From contig CAMDBQ010000107.1 of assembly GCA_945889365.1 (NCBI GenBank), positions 1 to 5,665 on the forward strand: a stretch of DNA of 5,665 nt, read 5' to 3'. The notes under the pieces were generated by a model. It was not told where the DNA came from, ran no database searches, and was given only the letters and a program-made list of their open reading frames with translations. This DNA comes from Legionella genomosp. 1. Its GTDB lineage: Bacteria; Pseudomonadota; Gammaproteobacteria; Legionellales; Legionellaceae. Made by a program: the position numbers and the translations under genes. Of the stretch, positions 4,921-5,665 are shown piece by piece. Positions within the stretch are counted from its first letter, which is position 1. The number at the start of each line of letters is the position of its first letter.

Positions 4921-5665
4921 ATGAAACGCACCGTGTTCATGATTTCAGATGGAACTGGCATTACTGTTGAATCGTTAGGTAATAGCCTGATGACGCAATT
5001 TGATGGGGTTGAATTTGAGAAACATACTATTCCCTATATCGATTCAATGGAAAAGGCTGAGGCAGTCATTGCGCAAGTCAACCACAGCTTTGCTGAAACT
5101 GGAATAAGACCCCTGGTATTTATGACCTTGGTTAACCCTGACGTCAGCGAGCATATCACCCAATCAAAGGCCTGTGTATTTGATTTATTTAATACGTTTC
5201 TAGCCCCACTTGAAACAGAACTAGGCGTAAAATCGTCAGACACCGTTGGGCGTGCGCATGGATTAGCAGACAGCAAAGCCTATGAACTTCGCATTGAAGC
5301 CATCAATTACGCTTTAACCTATGACGATGGCGTGAAATTACGTGGGTATGAACATGCCGATATCATTTTAGTGGGTGTATCCCGATGTGGAAAAACACCA
5401 AGCTGCTTATATATGGCGCTACAATTTGGTATTTTCGCAGCCAATTACCCTATCACCGATGATGATTTAGCTAATTTTCGTTTACCGGAATCATTAAGAC
5501 CCTACAAAAGCAAACTATTTGGACTAACGATTGACCCAGAACGTCTGCAACATATTCGAACGGCTCGTCGTCCTAACACACAGTATTCTTCACCAGAACA
5601 ATGCCGAATTGAAATAGCTGAGGTAGAAGCGATGTATAAAAATGAAAATATCCCCTTCATAAATT
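4921..5665 (+). CDS. ppsR: PEP synthase regulatory protein (bifunctional kinase/pyrophosphorylase), 3' end cut by window edge
   Basis: This DUF299-family enzyme inactivates phosphoenolpyruvate synthase by ADP-dependent threonine phosphorylation and restores it by phosphate-dependent pyrophosphorolysis, setting pyruvate-to-PEP flux in the cytoplasm. The window holds 248 residues with no stop; E. coli PpsR (YdiA) has 277, so about 25-30 residues are missing. SDGTG is at 9-13, RAHGL at 111-115, the P-loop GVSRCGKT at 152-159, and FGLTIDPERL at 200-209, followed by the conserved QCRIEIAEVEAMY region (227-239). Similarity to E. coli PpsR is clear along the whole visible length. In many genomes ppsR is next to the PEP synthase gene ppsA; here the upstream neighbour is mip, and ppsA, if linked, would lie beyond the right edge. 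The plant PPDK regulator and the PPDK-type bacterial paralogues share the fold, but the sequence is nearer the PEP-synthase type. Confidence 0.96.
   Translation, partial: MKRTVFMISDGTGITVESLGNSLMTQFDGVEFEKHTIPYIDSMEKAEAVIAQVNHSFAETGIRPLVFMTLVNPDVSEHITQSKACVFDLFNTFLAPLETELGVKSSDTVGRAHGLADSKAYELRIEAINYALTYDDGVKLRGYEHADIILVGVSRCGKTPSCLYMALQFGIFAANYPITDDDLANFRLPESLRPYKSKLFGLTIDPERLQHIRTARRPNTQYSSPEQCRIEIAEVEAMYKNENIPFIN

Noticed and set aside
5034..5276. Minus-strand open frame opposite ppsR
   Set aside because: It lies wholly within ppsR, whose reading frame is conserved over this stretch; there is no independent support.

Overview
The window looks like a chromosomal segment of a Legionella-type gammaproteobacterium. 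The strongest clue is the Mip peptidyl-prolyl isomerase at 4035-4730, whose signal peptide and C-terminal FKBP domain closely resemble Legionella pneumophila Mip as I recall it. The other genes are ordinary gammaproteobacterial housekeeping genes of similar composition. I see no insertion sequence, integrase, phage, CRISPR or RNA gene. This is a core-genome stretch, not an obvious novel system. The unexplained structure lies in the intergenic regions.

Layout. On the left, two minus-strand genes form a probable operon: a PAP2-family membrane phosphatase (788-1450) and lipA, lipoyl synthase. The lipA start lies inside the end of the phosphatase gene, and its 3' end runs off the window at base 1. 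A compact divergent control region (about 1472-1524) separates this operon from the plus-strand gene pdxB (1650-2726, 4-phosphoerythronate dehydrogenase, vitamin B6 synthesis). Candidate promoters for the two directions share the same few bases as their -10 boxes. A 103-bp imperfect palindrome (1533-1635) lies between this promoter and the pdxB start. pdxB meets ampG (2709-3941, minus strand, muropeptide permease) tail to tail with an 18-bp overlap. Upstream of ampG is a second palindrome (3951-4022) with a related core, and then mip (4035-4730, minus strand). A 190-bp divergent region follows, and ppsR (4921 onward, plus strand, kinase/pyrophosphorylase regulating PEP synthase) runs off the right edge.

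How the genes relate. LipA makes the lipoyl cofactor of the 2-oxoacid dehydrogenases, PdxB supplies pyridoxal phosphate, and PpsR controls the pyruvate/PEP step. AmpG recycles cell-wall fragments, the PAP2 protein removes phosphate from a lipid-linked or other substrate in the envelope, and Mip is an exported foldase. They are not one pathway. The notable feature of the arrangement is that the convergent pdxB-ampG pair is bracketed by two related palindromic repeats, each ending 9-14 bases before a start codon, where it could influence translation or transcript processing.
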